NCBI RefSeq assembly: GCF_002027705.1
Contig: NZ_MBTG01000036.1
Coordinates: forward strand, 1 to 63,360
Reading direction: 5' to 3'
DNA: 63,360 nucleotides
DNA from: Paenibacillus ferrarius
Lineage (GTDB): Bacteria > Bacillota > Bacilli > Paenibacillales > NBRC-103111
The notes beneath the pieces were generated by a model. It saw nothing but the letters and a program-made list of their open reading frames with translations, did no database searches and was not told the DNA's origin. Both the position numbers and the translations under genes were made by a program. How positions within the stretch are numbered: position 1 is the first letter of the stretch; each line of letters opens with the position of its first letter. Positions 37,490 through 46,445 of this stretch are shown one piece after another.

Positions 37490-38197
37490 TTACACATAGC
37501 AAACCCCGTCGGTGCAGCTATCATCACCTTTTGATTCGCCCTTCAACTCCAGTTTTTGAAATTTCTTTTCTTCATCCCAGATCGAGTTCAGAGTATTTAA
37601 AAAATCCTCCTCAGACTGAGCACCTGAAATTAAGAATTTGTTATTAAACACGTAGGTAGGTACACTTGAAATATTCAACTTTCTTGCCTCAGCGATGTCA
37701 TCTTTGACCGAATCTTTATACGCATCAGATTCAAGCATTTCTGCTACGTCCTGTTCGTTAAGCCCCGCCTCGCTGCCCAAGGAAACAAGTACGTTGTGGT
37801 CGGCGATATTCATGCGTTGCGAAAGGTAAGCGCGAATAAGACGTTCTGTTAACTCAGCTCCCTTTCCCGCTTTGGCTGCAAAATGAACCAAACGATGACC
37901 ATCAAACGTATTAGCAATCGTTACTTGATCATAATTGACATCGAGTCCAGCTTCTTTTTTTATCATATGAGCTACTTGTGCTTGCTTGGCCTTCAATTGC
38001 TCGACAGTCATGCCCTTTTCTCGGGCAAGCTGCTCAGTACTAAGCGATCTGTTTTGTGCATTTGGATCAAGTTGGAAACTGCGATACACAACTTCTACTT
38101 TATCCCTCATCGTAAACATGCCAAGTGCATTCTCAAGTTTTCTTTTACCTATCACACAAAAGGGACATCCAAAATCCGACCAAACATCTATTCTCAT
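37490..38197 (-). CDS. DsbA-family oxidoreductase, FrnE type
   Basis: About 235 residues. The ATG at 38197 (MRIDVWSDFGCPFCVIGKRKLE) follows AGGGGA and matches the family start; 17 residues of the longer frame are dropped. The active site is CPFC at the end of the first strand, with the cis-Pro motif in SVPTYVFNN (SVP) near residue 165. FrnE-like proteins are cytoplasmic thiol-disulfide enzymes. The C-terminus DDSCTDGVCYV adds two further cysteines, which may form a second redox pair. It is last in a leftward redox cluster, 47 bases after the methyltransferase. A small inverted repeat AATTTGG/CCAAATT overlaps its stop codon. Confidence 0.88.
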   Translation of the reverse strand: MRIDVWSDFGCPFCVIGKRKLENALGMFTMRDKVEVVYRSFQLDPNAQNRSLSTEQLAREKGMTVEQLKAKQAQVAHMIKKEAGLDVNYDQVTIANTFDGHRLVHFAAKAGKGAELTERLIRAYLSQRMNIADHNVLVSLGSEAGLNEQDVAEMLESDAYKDSVKDDIAEARKLNISSVPTYVFNNKFLISGAQSEEDFLNTLNSIWDEEKKFQKLELKGESKGDDSCTDGVCYV

Positions 38198-38244
38198 CGT
38201 CAATTCCCCTAATCTTTCATGATCTTTCAATTCTTGATTCAGAT

Positions 38245-39135
38245 TCAAAGCTCTCTCGTATACATATTGTGATCCTGCAATCGAATCAGTACTTTGCCAA
38301 AACGTCCGCCTTCCTGGATGACGACTTTGCCGGACGGATAGGCTTGCTCCAGATAGTCAGCAACGATGCTCCGATTCCGCTCATCTACAGGCAGACGGTG
38401 ATGGCCAAGCCAGGTCATCGCTTCCTGCAGCGCCGCTTCTCTGGAGACTTCCGTCGTTTTCACTTCCCTCGTGATAAGCGATTCGTATGCATAACCTTTA
38501 AGATACAGCAGGTGCAGCAAATATCCCATTTCCATATGTTTCGTATGGTAAGGCTGACCGGTGATGAGCGGCCAAATTTCATTCACCAGGCTGTGCTCCG
38601 CAGGACTTACCGGCAAACTGATATAACAGAATTTCCGAGCGCACTGGAGCACCTTCTCCACGCTTTCCCAATTGTGAATGACCGGGCACATCGAGACAAA
38701 GACGAGATCGAAGGCTTGGTTCCAGCCCTTGGCCACTACGTCAATTTCTTCAAACGGTTCGGGTACAATCTTCACCTGGTCTTCGGCGAACTTCGAGATG
38801 TTTACTTCCAACAATTCGACCTGTGGAGGGGAGGTTTCTATGGCGGTTACATGGGCGCCTCGCTCAGCAAACGGCACCGAGAATACGCCGGATGCGGCGC
38901 CAATATCCAGAACGGAGGCGTTTTCGAATTGAACTCCTTGTCCTTCAAGCCAGTTCATGATTCGTTTGGTTCGTTTTCTTCCCTCTTCGCTAAATGATTG
39001 TTCGTTGAAGGTCTTGGCCTTATGGTCAAAAGATCTGCTGGGATCAATTCCATTCTTTTTCATCCTGTTGATGTTCAAATCAGACTCGTCTTTCCATGCT
39101 TGTTCCCATACAGCTGCATTAAAAAAATCGTTCAT
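38245..39135 (-). CDS. Class I SAM-dependent methyltransferase
   Basis: About 296 residues from the ATG at 39135 (MNDFFNAAVWEQAW), chosen over the ATG at 39141, which touches the GGGGA ribosome site. Motif I is VLDIGAASGVFSVPFAERGA, the acidic post-I residue is in VTAIETSP, and motif II/III segments follow (AFDLVFVSMCPVIHNWESV). The methyl acceptor is not evident. Position in a cluster with a disulfide-type flavoprotein, an exporter and a DsbA-like protein suggests methylation of a thiol or another nucleophile on a reactive metabolite, but this is inference from context only. Confidence 0.82.
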   Translation of the reverse strand: MNDFFNAAVWEQAWKDESDLNINRMKKNGIDPSRSFDHKAKTFNEQSFSEEGRKRTKRIMNWLEGQGVQFENASVLDIGAASGVFSVPFAERGAHVTAIETSPPQVELLEVNISKFAEDQVKIVPEPFEEIDVVAKGWNQAFDLVFVSMCPVIHNWESVEKVLQCARKFCYISLPVSPAEHSLVNEIWPLITGQPYHTKHMEMGYLLHLLYLKGYAYESLITREVKTTEVSREAALQEAMTWLGHHRLPVDERNRSIVADYLEQAYPSGKVVIQEGGRFGKVLIRLQDHNMYTREL

Positions 39136-39189
39136 GAGCATTCCCCACTCTTTCCTTATAGTTGATAGATTTCCCTCAACGAACGGGCC

Positions 39190-40623
39190 TCATCCTGCCG
39201 CCTGTCCCTGCTCCGGCGATTTCCCTTTACGGAGAAAGAGACCGAGTACGAGGGCAACGAGCGCGATGATGACGCCGAACCAGAACGCGTTGTTGATACC
39301 GGCTGAGAGTCCTTTGACGATCTCCGCCGGAGCCTGCGGATCGCTTGCTCCGCTCAAGTACTGCTTCTGTCCGCCCGACATAATACTGATGTACAGGGCA
39401 GTACCGATTGCGCCGGACACCTGCTGCAGCGTATTCAAGATCGCTGTCCCGTGCGGGTGCAGATGGCTTGGCAGTTGGTTCAGCCCCGCTGTCTGCGCGG
39501 GCATCATGACTAGCGCGATGCCAATCATCAGCGCGATGTGAACGGCGACGAGGAAGCCAGTGCTCGTCGCTTCGTCGAATCGGGTGAATTGCCACAACGA
39601 GACGACGGCAATGGCCAGTCCTGGGATGACCAGAACGCGAGGCCCAAACTTGTCAAACAGCTTGCCAGAGACAGGAGCCATGAACCCGTTCACAATCCCG
39701 CCAGGAAGGAGGATCAAACCAGACTTGAATGCTGTTGCCATGAGCACCCCTTGCATAAACATCGGAAGCATAATCGCCGATGAGAAAAAAGTCATCATAA
39801 GCACAAACATCAGCACCGCAACGAGCGCAAATGTCGGATACCGAAATGCACGTAAATCCATGACAGGCTGCTTTAACAACAGCTGCCTCCAGATGAACAG
39901 CAGCAAGGAAACACCGCCTGCGGTGATCGTCCAGATGACTTCCGGTTCCGACCAACCGTGTTCGCCAGCCCTGCTGAACCCATAGACGATTCCGCCGAAG
40001 CCGATCGTCGACAACACGATGGATAAGAGATCCACTCGCGGTTTGGTGACTTCTGACACATTCTTCAGGACAGCGGCTCCTATAATAATGGAGAGCAGCG
40101 CAAACGGTATCACAAGGTAAAACAGCCAGCGCCATGAAAGCCCGTCAACGATTAAACCCGATATCGTCGGGCCAATCGCCGGCGCGAACATGACGACGAG
40201 CCCTAACATCCCCATCGCGCCTCCCCGCTTTTCCGGCGGATAAATGGTCATGATCACGTTCATTACAAGCGGCAGCAGCATGCCGGTTCCTATCGCTTGA
40301 ATAATCCGCCCAACCAGCAGCACGCCGAATTCCGGCGACACCGCCGAGGTGACCGTACCGACGAAGAACAGACTCATCGCCGTCAGAAATATTTGCCGGG
40401 TCGTGAACCATTGCTGCAGGATTGCCGTCACTGGAACAAGCACGCCAACGACGAGCATGTAGGCAGTGGAGAGCCACTGGCCCGTTGCCGCAGACACCCC
40501 AAACGATTTCATCAATTCGGGAAGGGCATTGCCCATTAGCGTCTCGTTCAAAGCGGCGACGAACATGCCGATAATCAGAGCAAACATAATCGGACCGCGC
40601 TTAATCGGATTTAAATCGTTCAC
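39190..40623 (-). CDS. MFS drug exporter, EmrB/QacA (DHA2) type
   Basis: 477 residues, 14 predicted membrane segments. DHA2 features: ETLMGNALPELMKSFGVSAATGQWLSTAYML near the start (read in two parts), LLVGRIIQAIGTGMLLPLVMN, and motif C APAIGPTISGLIVDG near residue 145. It begins with GTG at 40623, 7 bases after GGGGGG, and overlaps the stop of the flavoprotein gene by 4 bp, so they are coupled. It should export a small compound using the proton gradient. It is of normal composition for the region, unlike the exporter at 25137. Confidence 0.92.
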   Translation of the reverse strand: MNDLNPIKRGPIMFALIIGMFVAALNETLMGNALPELMKSFGVSAATGQWLSTAYMLVVGVLVPVTAILQQWFTTRQIFLTAMSLFFVGTVTSAVSPEFGVLLVGRIIQAIGTGMLLPLVMNVIMTIYPPEKRGGAMGMLGLVVMFAPAIGPTISGLIVDGLSWRWLFYLVIPFALLSIIIGAAVLKNVSEVTKPRVDLLSIVLSTIGFGGIVYGFSRAGEHGWSEPEVIWTITAGGVSLLLFIWRQLLLKQPVMDLRAFRYPTFALVAVLMFVLMMTFFSSAIMLPMFMQGVLMATAFKSGLILLPGGIVNGFMAPVSGKLFDKFGPRVLVIPGLAIAVVSLWQFTRFDEATSTGFLVAVHIALMIGIALVMMPAQTAGLNQLPSHLHPHGTAILNTLQQVSGAIGTALYISIMSGGQKQYLSGASDPQAPAEIVKGLSAGINNAFWFGVIIALVALVLGLFLRKGKSPEQGQAAG

Positions 40624-41537
40624 CTATTTTCCCCCCAAGCCTCTATATTCAGTTCATTATTGATGACGGCAGCGGCCAATGCGCCCATCGAAGCCGCAGC
40701 TATCGCCTGATGCATTCGCGTTGCTGCATCTCCGGCACTATATACGCCCGGAATGTTCGTTTTTCCGAATTCATCGACGACGATCGCCCCCATATCCGTC
40801 ATCTCGCATCCTATCGTTTGCGGCAAATCCGATCCTGTAATCAGATTCGGTTTGAAAAAGATCCCTGTGCATGGAACGATCGTCTCGTCTTCAAGAACAA
40901 CTTGCCGAACGATCCCATCACTGGAGTCGATCTGCCGGATCGGCGAGTCGAACAGAGGCACATGATTCCGCTGGAGCTCCTCACGCTGAGCATCTGTCAG
41001 TTCGTCGGGGCCATTCGTGCAGACGGTAAAACGGTTCGTCCACCCGGATATGAGCGGAGCGAAATGCATAAGCTCAGCCCCTTTCGTAATGATGACAAGC
41101 GGCTGATCCCTTAACTCCCAGCCGTCGCAATACGGGCAGACGAAAGCGCTTTTCCCGTATACTTCCGCCAGTCCCGGAATGCCCAGCGGCTGATCCTTCA
41201 TGCCGACGGCAAACAATATTTTTTGGCTTGCAAAAGTTTGTCCTTGCTCCGTCTCAATCTGAAACTGGCCATTGGTTCCAGTGATCGACACCACCGTATC
41301 CGCCACAAATGATACGGCGGGATAGGCGCTAATCTCTTCCTTCGCCATTCGCCGAAACTCGCTCGGACTGATCCCATCGCGGGTAAGAAATCCGTGGACT
41401 GCGTGAGTCACAGCGTTGCGGGGACGGCCTGCATCGATCACCGCCACCTTTTTCCTTGCTCTCCCAAGCACCAGGGCGGCGTTCAGCCCAGCCGGCCCGC
41501 CTCCAATAATTGTTACATCGAAAAATTGATTTTCCAT
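40620..41537 (-). CDS. Thioredoxin-reductase-like NAD(P)/FAD disulfide oxidoreductase
   Basis: About 305 residues from the ATG at 41537 (MENQFFDVTIIGGGPAGLNA), preceded by GGAGGT. It has the FAD motif GGGPAG, a redox CxxC in CPYCDGWEL (near residue 135), the GD motif GVYSAGDAATRMHQAIAAAS near the end, but a weak NADPH GxGxxA region (VIITKGAELMHF). That weakened NADPH site and the CPYC motif are features seen in small TrxR-like dithiol oxidases of the HlmI/GliT group as well as ferredoxin/thioredoxin reductase relatives. It is the first enzyme gene after the Rrf2 regulator, behind a candidate Rrf2 operator. Confidence 0.87.
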   Translation of the reverse strand: MENQFFDVTIIGGGPAGLNAALVLGRARKKVAVIDAGRPRNAVTHAVHGFLTRDGISPSEFRRMAKEEISAYPAVSFVADTVVSITGTNGQFQIETEQGQTFASQKILFAVGMKDQPLGIPGLAEVYGKSAFVCPYCDGWELRDQPLVIITKGAELMHFAPLISGWTNRFTVCTNGPDELTDAQREELQRNHVPLFDSPIRQIDSSDGIVRQVVLEDETIVPCTGIFFKPNLITGSDLPQTIGCEMTDMGAIVVDEFGKTNIPGVYSAGDAATRMHQAIAAASMGALAAAVINNELNIEAWGENR

Positions 41538-41556
41538 TTCAATATACACCTCCGAA

Positions 41557-41575
41557 GATCTATGATATCCATAAT
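41557..41575 (-). promoter_or_regulatory. Candidate Rrf2 operator before the flavoprotein gene
   Basis: On the minus strand ATTATGGATATCATAGATC. The same 19-base pattern, differing at five positions, all transitions, occurs upstream of the Rrf2 gene. The core TATG-GATAT-CATA is an inverted repeat. Confidence 0.45.
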
Positions 41576-41593
41576 TAAGGCGCAAGAAGTGTA

Positions 41594-42097
41594 TCACTTC
41601 TTGTTTGCCTCGTGGTTGCAACGCTTGAAAGCCTCATCCAGTAACGACTGAATCGTGTGTTCACGCAAGTATTGATGCAGCTGCTGTTCCGCGCCCTCCA
41701 TCACCTTCTCGACCAAACATTCATTCTTTCCTGAACGCTCCTGATCCTGATTCTGATCCCGCTCCCGCAGGGCAGTCCCTTCTTCCGCTAACAACTGATG
41801 CTGCTGCGACTTCATATTGGAACATTCGAACAACTTCTGTCTTCCTTCAATCACTTGAATCACATCAAGAAACGTAATCTGTTCAGCTGCTTTGGCAAGC
41901 TCATAGCCGCCGTTCACCCCTGGCACAGCACGCACGATTCCATCCTGCCTCAACTTGGACATGATTTTGGATAAATAACTCTCGGAAACACCTAGTTTCC
42001 CAGATAATTCCTTGATCCCGACATTGTTGCAACGCTCCGAATGTCCCAGATAGACTAAGGCGTGTAGGGCATAATCTGTACTTTTGGAGTACTGCAA
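41594..42097 (-). CDS. Rrf2-family transcription regulator
   Basis: About 167 residues. The start is TTG at 42097 (LQYSKSTDYALHALVYLGH), 7 bases after GGAGGT and matching the family start. The winged helix contains VGIKELSGKLGVSESYLSKIMSKLRQDGIV, followed by the typical wing GVNGGYELAK. Only two cysteines are near the usual iron-sulfur region (FECSN and NECLVEK), fewer than the three of NsrR/IscR-like members, so a thiol switch like that of other redox Rrf2 repressors is more likely than a cluster. It probably represses its own gene and the flavoprotein-exporter genes downstream. Confidence 0.88.
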   Translation of the reverse strand: MQYSKSTDYALHALVYLGHSERCNNVGIKELSGKLGVSESYLSKIMSKLRQDGIVRAVPGVNGGYELAKAAEQITFLDVIQVIEGRQKLFECSNMKSQQHQLLAEEGTALRERDQNQDQERSGKNECLVEKVMEGAEQQLHQYLREHTIQSLLDEAFKRCNHEANKK

Positions 42098-42134
42098 GTT
42101 TGCCACCTCCCTTCTCAAAATTATCATTAATGTA

Positions 42135-42153
42135 GACCTGTAGTGTCCATAAT
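42135..42153 (-). promoter_or_regulatory. Candidate Rrf2 operator before the Rrf2 gene
   Basis: On the minus strand ATTATGGACACTACAGGTC, 38 bases upstream of the TTG start. It matches the site at 41557-41575 at 14 of 19 positions. Confidence 0.45.
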
Positions 42154-42320
42154 AAACGATCCAACTTCAAATTGCAATAACTAAACTAATTTATAACAAC
42201 AAAACAACGGCGATCTAGGACTTGAAAAATAAGTCTTAGATTACCGCTGCTTTTCTTAGACGCCTTTAAAGTGATTGCTGTTCCCCGACTAATGCCTCCA
42301 CTCCTACGTTGGGCTTACAA

Positions 42321-43292
42321 TCAAAGTAACCCTAGAGCTTTCAGTAAGGCGTGTTCACTTGATTTAGCGCCTTCTTGAGAAAAATGCGCATTCGGAAACA
42401 TGGGAGACAAATGATGATATCCAGGGTATACATGTAATTCAACTAAGACACCATCAAAGACCAGTTGTTTTGCAAATAATAAAGCTTCATCTATGAACAG
42501 ATCAATGCTGCCAATACTGATATACGTGGGTGGCAAACCAGCCAGTGATTTTGCCCGAGCAGGCACGTAATACTCACTTTCCTGCTCCTGACCAGGCTCG
42601 TGTCCTAATGCAGATTTCCAGCCGAAATAATTACTTCGTAATGTCCAAACAAATTCACCGGCATATGGATGTTCTGGCGTAATACTCGTACGGTCATCGA
42701 GCATTGGGCTGCGCAGCCGCAGATGATGGATATCGAATTCCTTCTGATCACGAACGTATAGGGCTAGACCCGCTGCTAAACCACTGCCAGCGCTGCTGCC
42801 CGCAATAGCAACTTTCTGTGTATCTATCGCTAATTCCTCGGCATGTTCAATGCACCATTTCAGGCCCGAATAACAATCCTGCAGCTGACTTGGCTGAATA
42901 TGTTCTGGCGCTAGACGATAATACACAGATACGCAACAAAAACCATGTTGTACAGCCAATGACGCATTGCCTGAACGATCACCGACTGGGCTGCCCATAA
43001 CCATTCCGCCACCATGAATCGAATAATACAGCGGCATCTTAGTATACTTAGGTTGGCGAGGCTTAATAATTTCTATGCGAATATCTGGACCGCCAAAATA
43101 ACTCGGAACCGTCTTTTCTTCGAATGTGACAGGGAATATCTGTGTTACATCAATTTGTGGCATCATTTTTGATAGATTAGTACGTGATTCTATTAGCGTA
43201 GTTTCCGAAAGATCGCTTGTTGGTATCAAATCAATTGCACTAATAATCTCCGAATCAATCAGATGCCTGCTTCTGCTTTTTTGCTCGCTCAT
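42321..43292 (-). CDS. Alpha/beta hydrolase, hormone-sensitive-lipase (family IV) esterase
   Basis: About 323 residues from the ATG at 43292 (MSEQKSRSRHL), 9 bases after GAGGAG; the longer frame adds 14 residues without a ribosome site. The oxyanion motif is YSIHGGGMVMGSP (near residue 93). The nucleophile serine is in AGSSAGSG (near 167), in the GDSAG position but with Ser for Asp. The aspartate is in SIGSIDLFIDE and the histidine in YPGYHHLSP. The family cleaves short-chain esters in the cytoplasm. The gene stands alone; no clear operator is seen. Confidence 0.87.
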   Translation of the reverse strand: MSEQKSRSRHLIDSEIISAIDLIPTSDLSETTLIESRTNLSKMMPQIDVTQIFPVTFEEKTVPSYFGGPDIRIEIIKPRQPKYTKMPLYYSIHGGGMVMGSPVGDRSGNASLAVQHGFCCVSVYYRLAPEHIQPSQLQDCYSGLKWCIEHAEELAIDTQKVAIAGSSAGSGLAAGLALYVRDQKEFDIHHLRLRSPMLDDRTSITPEHPYAGEFVWTLRSNYFGWKSALGHEPGQEQESEYYVPARAKSLAGLPPTYISIGSIDLFIDEALLFAKQLVFDGVLVELHVYPGYHHLSPMFPNAHFSQEGAKSSEHALLKALGLL

Positions 43293-43703
43293 ACTTATAG
43301 TCTCCTCGTTTTCTTTCTCCATACAAATATTCATAATTAATTATGATGTATTGCTCTTCGTTTTATTCAAAAATTCGGACCCTGTTGAATTGTTCGGAAT
43401 GAGCATGTATCCGGTAGCTAACCATTGTGCACATCCCCATATCTACTCTTAGTTTAAATAATGCGAACAGTTATTCATATGCCAACAATGAATAAGACTC
43501 GTTGTTGACATATTGGATCGGCGAGTATCTTTGCATCTGACGAGCGTTGCCTTCGCGGAGCATCAGTCCGCCATCATTGACACCGACGGCATGATTGGCA
43601 GTCTATCCCACCGTTTTTCCACATTTCGTCCAAAGTTTTGCCTAAGTTGAGCGGTACAATGAATCGTGTAAGGCAAATACAAACTTTAAAGGAGCTGATA
43701 CCA
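43293..43703. other. Gene-free stretch between the esterase and stalk-protein genes
   Basis: An inverted repeat CAACAATGAAT...GTTGTTG lies near 43482-43506. A short plus-strand run near 43535-43620 reads SVAFAEHQSAIIDTDGMIG before closing, possibly the tail of a lost gene. Nothing intact is recognised. Confidence 0.35.
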
Positions 43704-44009
43704 TTGAAAAAAGTAATCTTTGCTCTCTCCCTCGGTCTGCTGATCGGATCAGCAACGTCGGCCTTGGCCGCGACGAACGAGACGGTGCGGGCGACAGTTA
43801 CGAAGTTCGTTATTAAGGTCAATGGCACCGAGAAGGCGCTGCAGACCTCGCCTATCGTCGTGGACGGCACGTCCTATCTGCCAGTCCGCGAAGTCGCTGG
43901 GCTGCTTGGTGCTGAAGTAAAATATGACGATGCAACACGCACGATTTCGTTGCAAACACCCGTTCTCATGGATGATAGTATGAAAACGAACCTGGGTGGA
44001 TTAAAATAA
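43704..44009 (+). CDS. Small secreted stalk-domain protein (copper amine oxidase N-terminal domain)
   Basis: 101 residues from the TTG at 43704, 9 bases after AAAGGAG; the ORF upstream of it is implausible. The signal peptide is LKKVIFALSLGLLIG with cleavage near ALAA. The rest is one copper-amine-oxidase-N-like stalk domain: VIKVNGTEKALQTSPIVVDG then TSYLPVREVAGLLGAEVKYD. In Paenibacillaceae such domains usually serve as modules on secreted proteins; a protein made of one domain alone has no known activity. It is the only rightward gene here and ends near the dispersed repeat. Confidence 0.8.
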   Translation: MKKVIFALSLGLLIGSATSALAATNETVRATVTKFVIKVNGTEKALQTSPIVVDGTSYLPVREVAGLLGAEVKYDDATRTISLQTPVLMDDSMKTNLGGLK

Positions 44010-44312
44010 TTGATCAGATTGAATTTCCATTCTCGATCTAGTAAAAGCAACAGTCTTCCCTTCTCGTCCCCGCTTCCCCGTGATTGAACAAAAATCTGCG
44101 TATTCATGCTGGCTGCGATGCGTCCGAGCTTATCGGGCGCTATTTCCATTTCAAACTAATACTCGATTGATCTTGCCTCGTCAATCCTTGGATAGGCATG
44201 TTACCGGCAGCTCGAATTTGCACATTTTAACCTGACATAAACTGGTCGTTCTGCATGTGAACTTCTTGCATTCGTATGAATATAGCTGTCAGGATCTATT
44301 TCACTATAACTG
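44010..44312. other. Gene-free stretch before the second dispersed repeat
   Basis: No intact gene. A minus-strand run near 44040-44149 reads EIAPDKLGRIAASMNTQIFV and looks protein-like but has no start signal and runs antisense into the stalk gene. It may be a relic. Confidence 0.3.
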
Positions 44313-44575
44313 TTACGGGTTCTGATAATCTCTTGATGAGCCTCCTTCTTTCTCTGAATCTAGTTCCAGTTGCTTTCTCTAAGCCTGCAATTATGCATCT
44401 TTTTTGCTCTTGGAATAGCCTTAACTATTAAATTCCTGCGTTTGTGCAGGCTTTTGAGGCTTTTTCTGGATGAGCGGCTGAAAAAGATAAAAATGCCTGC
44501 ACAATTGCAGGCATTTCCACTTTTTAACCCAATTCACCAGGGAACTCCTGTATTTTTGCAGGCTTTTACACAATG
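44313..44575. repeat. Dispersed 260-bp intergenic repeat, copy 2
   Basis: Homologous to 2905-3165 in the same orientation. Hairpins: CCTGC...GCAGG at 44435-44450, the conserved AAATGCCTGCA-CAAT-loop hairpin at 44491-44516 and a weaker one at 44547-44562. Like copy 1 it begins immediately after the stop of a leftward gene, here the sigma factor. Confidence 0.75.
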
Positions 44576-44577
44576 GC

Positions 44578-45096
44578 TCATTTTGCCGAAAGATACAATG
44601 TGCCAGCGCTCCCTCGCAAAGCCACGCCGCGCAACTTCTGTTTGGCTCGATGGATTCTTGACTTCACGGCGCTGATCGACGTTTGCTGATAGTCAGCGAG
44701 CTGTTCATACGTCAAGCCATATTCGTAGACGAGCAGCAGTTCCTGCCGGTTGACAAGCTCTAACGAAGAAAGCAATCCATGAAGGAAATCCTGATCGACG
44801 ATTGTCCGCTCAACATCGGTTTCGTCCTTGTAGGCTTCCCTCAACGCACCATAGATGTTCATTTCCCGGCACCGTTTGCGATACATGTCAATCGCCACAT
44901 TGCGGGAAATTGTCTTGAGCCATGCTTCTTGGTGATCATGCTGCTCCAACGAGTCGAAGTGACGATAAGCCTTCAAGAACGTTTCTTGAACCGCGTCCTG
45001 TGCCAGCTCACGATCCTTGATGACCGAGAAGGCGGAAGCATACACTTGCTTGAAATACCGGGAATACATCACTTGGAACGATTCGACGTTACTCAT
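44578..45096 (-). CDS. Sigma-70 family (ECF-type) sigma factor
   Basis: 172 residues, the usual ECF length. Region 2 (about 8-75) has RYFKQVYASAFSVIKDRELA and AQDAVQETFLKAYRHFDSLE; region 4 (about 108-160) has ELLLVYEYGLTYEQLADYQQ and ISAVKSRIHRAKQKL. It recruits RNA polymerase to a specific promoter set. No anti-sigma gene follows. Instead it is the last gene of a transporter operon and overlaps the solute-binding gene by 8 bp, so its synthesis is tied to the transporter. Its targets are not evident in the window. Confidence 0.9.
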   Translation of the reverse strand: MSNVESFQVMYSRYFKQVYASAFSVIKDRELAQDAVQETFLKAYRHFDSLEQHDHQEAWLKTISRNVAIDMYRKRCREMNIYGALREAYKDETDVERTIVDQDFLHGLLSSLELVNRQELLLVYEYGLTYEQLADYQQTSISAVKSRIHRAKQKLRGVALRGSAGTLYLSAK

Positions 45097-46432
45097 TTAT
45101 ATACGTCTTCACCCGGTTCTGGATCAGCTTGCTGACTTCTTCCGCCGATTTCTGCCCGCTCATGAAGCTATTGAACTCCTCCATCGCGATCGTTAATACT
45201 TTCATATCGCTGGATCTTCGGAGGTCCGCCTCCGAGATCAGCTTCTGTACCTCTTCAATCCGTTTTTTCGCCTTTTCCATATCCGGCAGCATGTTTTTCG
45301 GTATCGGCGTATCCAGCGTTCCGTTCTTGATTTTCTGCAACACTTCATTGAATCTCTGATCGGCGACGCTCTTATTCATCGGCAATCCCGTGAGATTCGG
45401 CGAAGCTTGCATGTCATCAGAAAGCAAAAACTTGATGAATGCCCATGCTTCCGGTTGAACGCCGGATTTGCTGTTCATCCCCAAACTGTAATGGAACTTG
45501 AACGGTAAACCATTCTTTTTTCCGTTTGCGCTCGGCTTCTGGTAATAATCCAGATTCGAGGCCATCGTCAATGCATCCTCGGGGCTGTAGATGCCTGCCA
45601 TTATAAATGCCCCTTTGCTGGAAGTGGACGCAAACCCGGAAAGCCCTTCATTGAGCAAGCCCTCGTCATACATCAACTTGATTTCTTTCATCATGTTGCG
45701 GAACAACTCCGAGTCGAAGCCCGGCTTGCCCTGCCCGACGAGCTGAGCGTAATTATCCTCAATATAATCGAAGAGCAGGTCTGTGGGAGACAGGTTTTCG
45801 AATCCTTCGTACCCTTGTTGCTTCAATTTCTTCGCGACATCCTTAAATTGCATCCAGCTCCATGGTTTATTCTGGTCCACTGAAATATTCGCCTTCTTCA
45901 ATAACTCGGTATTTCCGCGAACAAGATCAAGCGAATAGGAGAGCGGTATGACATACAGGCCGTCCCCGTCTTGGGATGCCTTCAAGATATTGGCGTATAA
46001 CGCGTTTCGGTCGAATGAGTTGTCTTTGGCCAACAGATCGTTCAAGTTAACCAACAGTTTTTTGCCGACAAATTTGTCCTGAGGCAATTCGTTCATGAGC
46101 ATAAGATCGGGCCCTTTGCCAGAAATAACCTGTGTCGTCACCGATTGACCATACTTTTCGATATCTGCCAGCGAGAGGGATTCCATGCTCATGCCGCCTT
46201 CTCCAGTTTTCGGCAGCGCCTTGTATTCCTTCATTTCGATATGAATGTCCGCATGCTTTTCCTCAAATTTCTGCACAGCACTTTCCAAGAAACGATCTTT
46301 CATCATAACCGAGACAACCACGGTTTTCTTGCCGCCCTTCGTCTCGCCCTTGGATTCGCCTCCGCCGTTGCCGGAACAAGCGGATAACAGCAGAACGCTG
46401 GACAGCGTCACGATTAACCCTATTTTTTTCAA
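45089..46432 (-). CDS. Extracellular solute-binding lipoprotein (family 1)
   Basis: About 447 residues. I prefer the TTG at 46432 (LKKIGLIVTLSSVLLLSAC), 5 bases after AGAGGATGA; an ATG at 46441 lies within that ribosome site. The lipobox is LSAC, followed by a Gly-rich linker. The body has binding-protein features (FLESAVQKFEEKHADIHIEM; NKPWSWMQFKDVAKKLKQQG; KSGVQPEAWAFIKFLLSDD). It should present a sugar or sugar-like ligand to the two permeases in the same operon. It sits 13 bases after the HlyD-like gene and overlaps the sigma factor gene, both unusual partners for a binding protein. Confidence 0.9.
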   Translation of the reverse strand: MKKIGLIVTLSSVLLLSACSGNGGGESKGETKGGKKTVVVSVMMKDRFLESAVQKFEEKHADIHIEMKEYKALPKTGEGGMSMESLSLADIEKYGQSVTTQVISGKGPDLMLMNELPQDKFVGKKLLVNLNDLLAKDNSFDRNALYANILKASQDGDGLYVIPLSYSLDLVRGNTELLKKANISVDQNKPWSWMQFKDVAKKLKQQGYEGFENLSPTDLLFDYIEDNYAQLVGQGKPGFDSELFRNMMKEIKLMYDEGLLNEGLSGFASTSSKGAFIMAGIYSPEDALTMASNLDYYQKPSANGKKNGLPFKFHYSLGMNSKSGVQPEAWAFIKFLLSDDMQASPNLTGLPMNKSVADQRFNEVLQKIKNGTLDTPIPKNMLPDMEKAKKRIEEVQKLISEADLRRSSDMKVLTIAMEEFNSFMSGQKSAEEVSKLIQNRVKTYINE

Positions 46433-46445
46433 ATGAATCATCCTC

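Noticed and set aside
43535..43620. Short protein-like run before the stalk gene
   Set aside because: Under 40 codons with no start signal and no recognised family, so only noted within the gene-free stretch.
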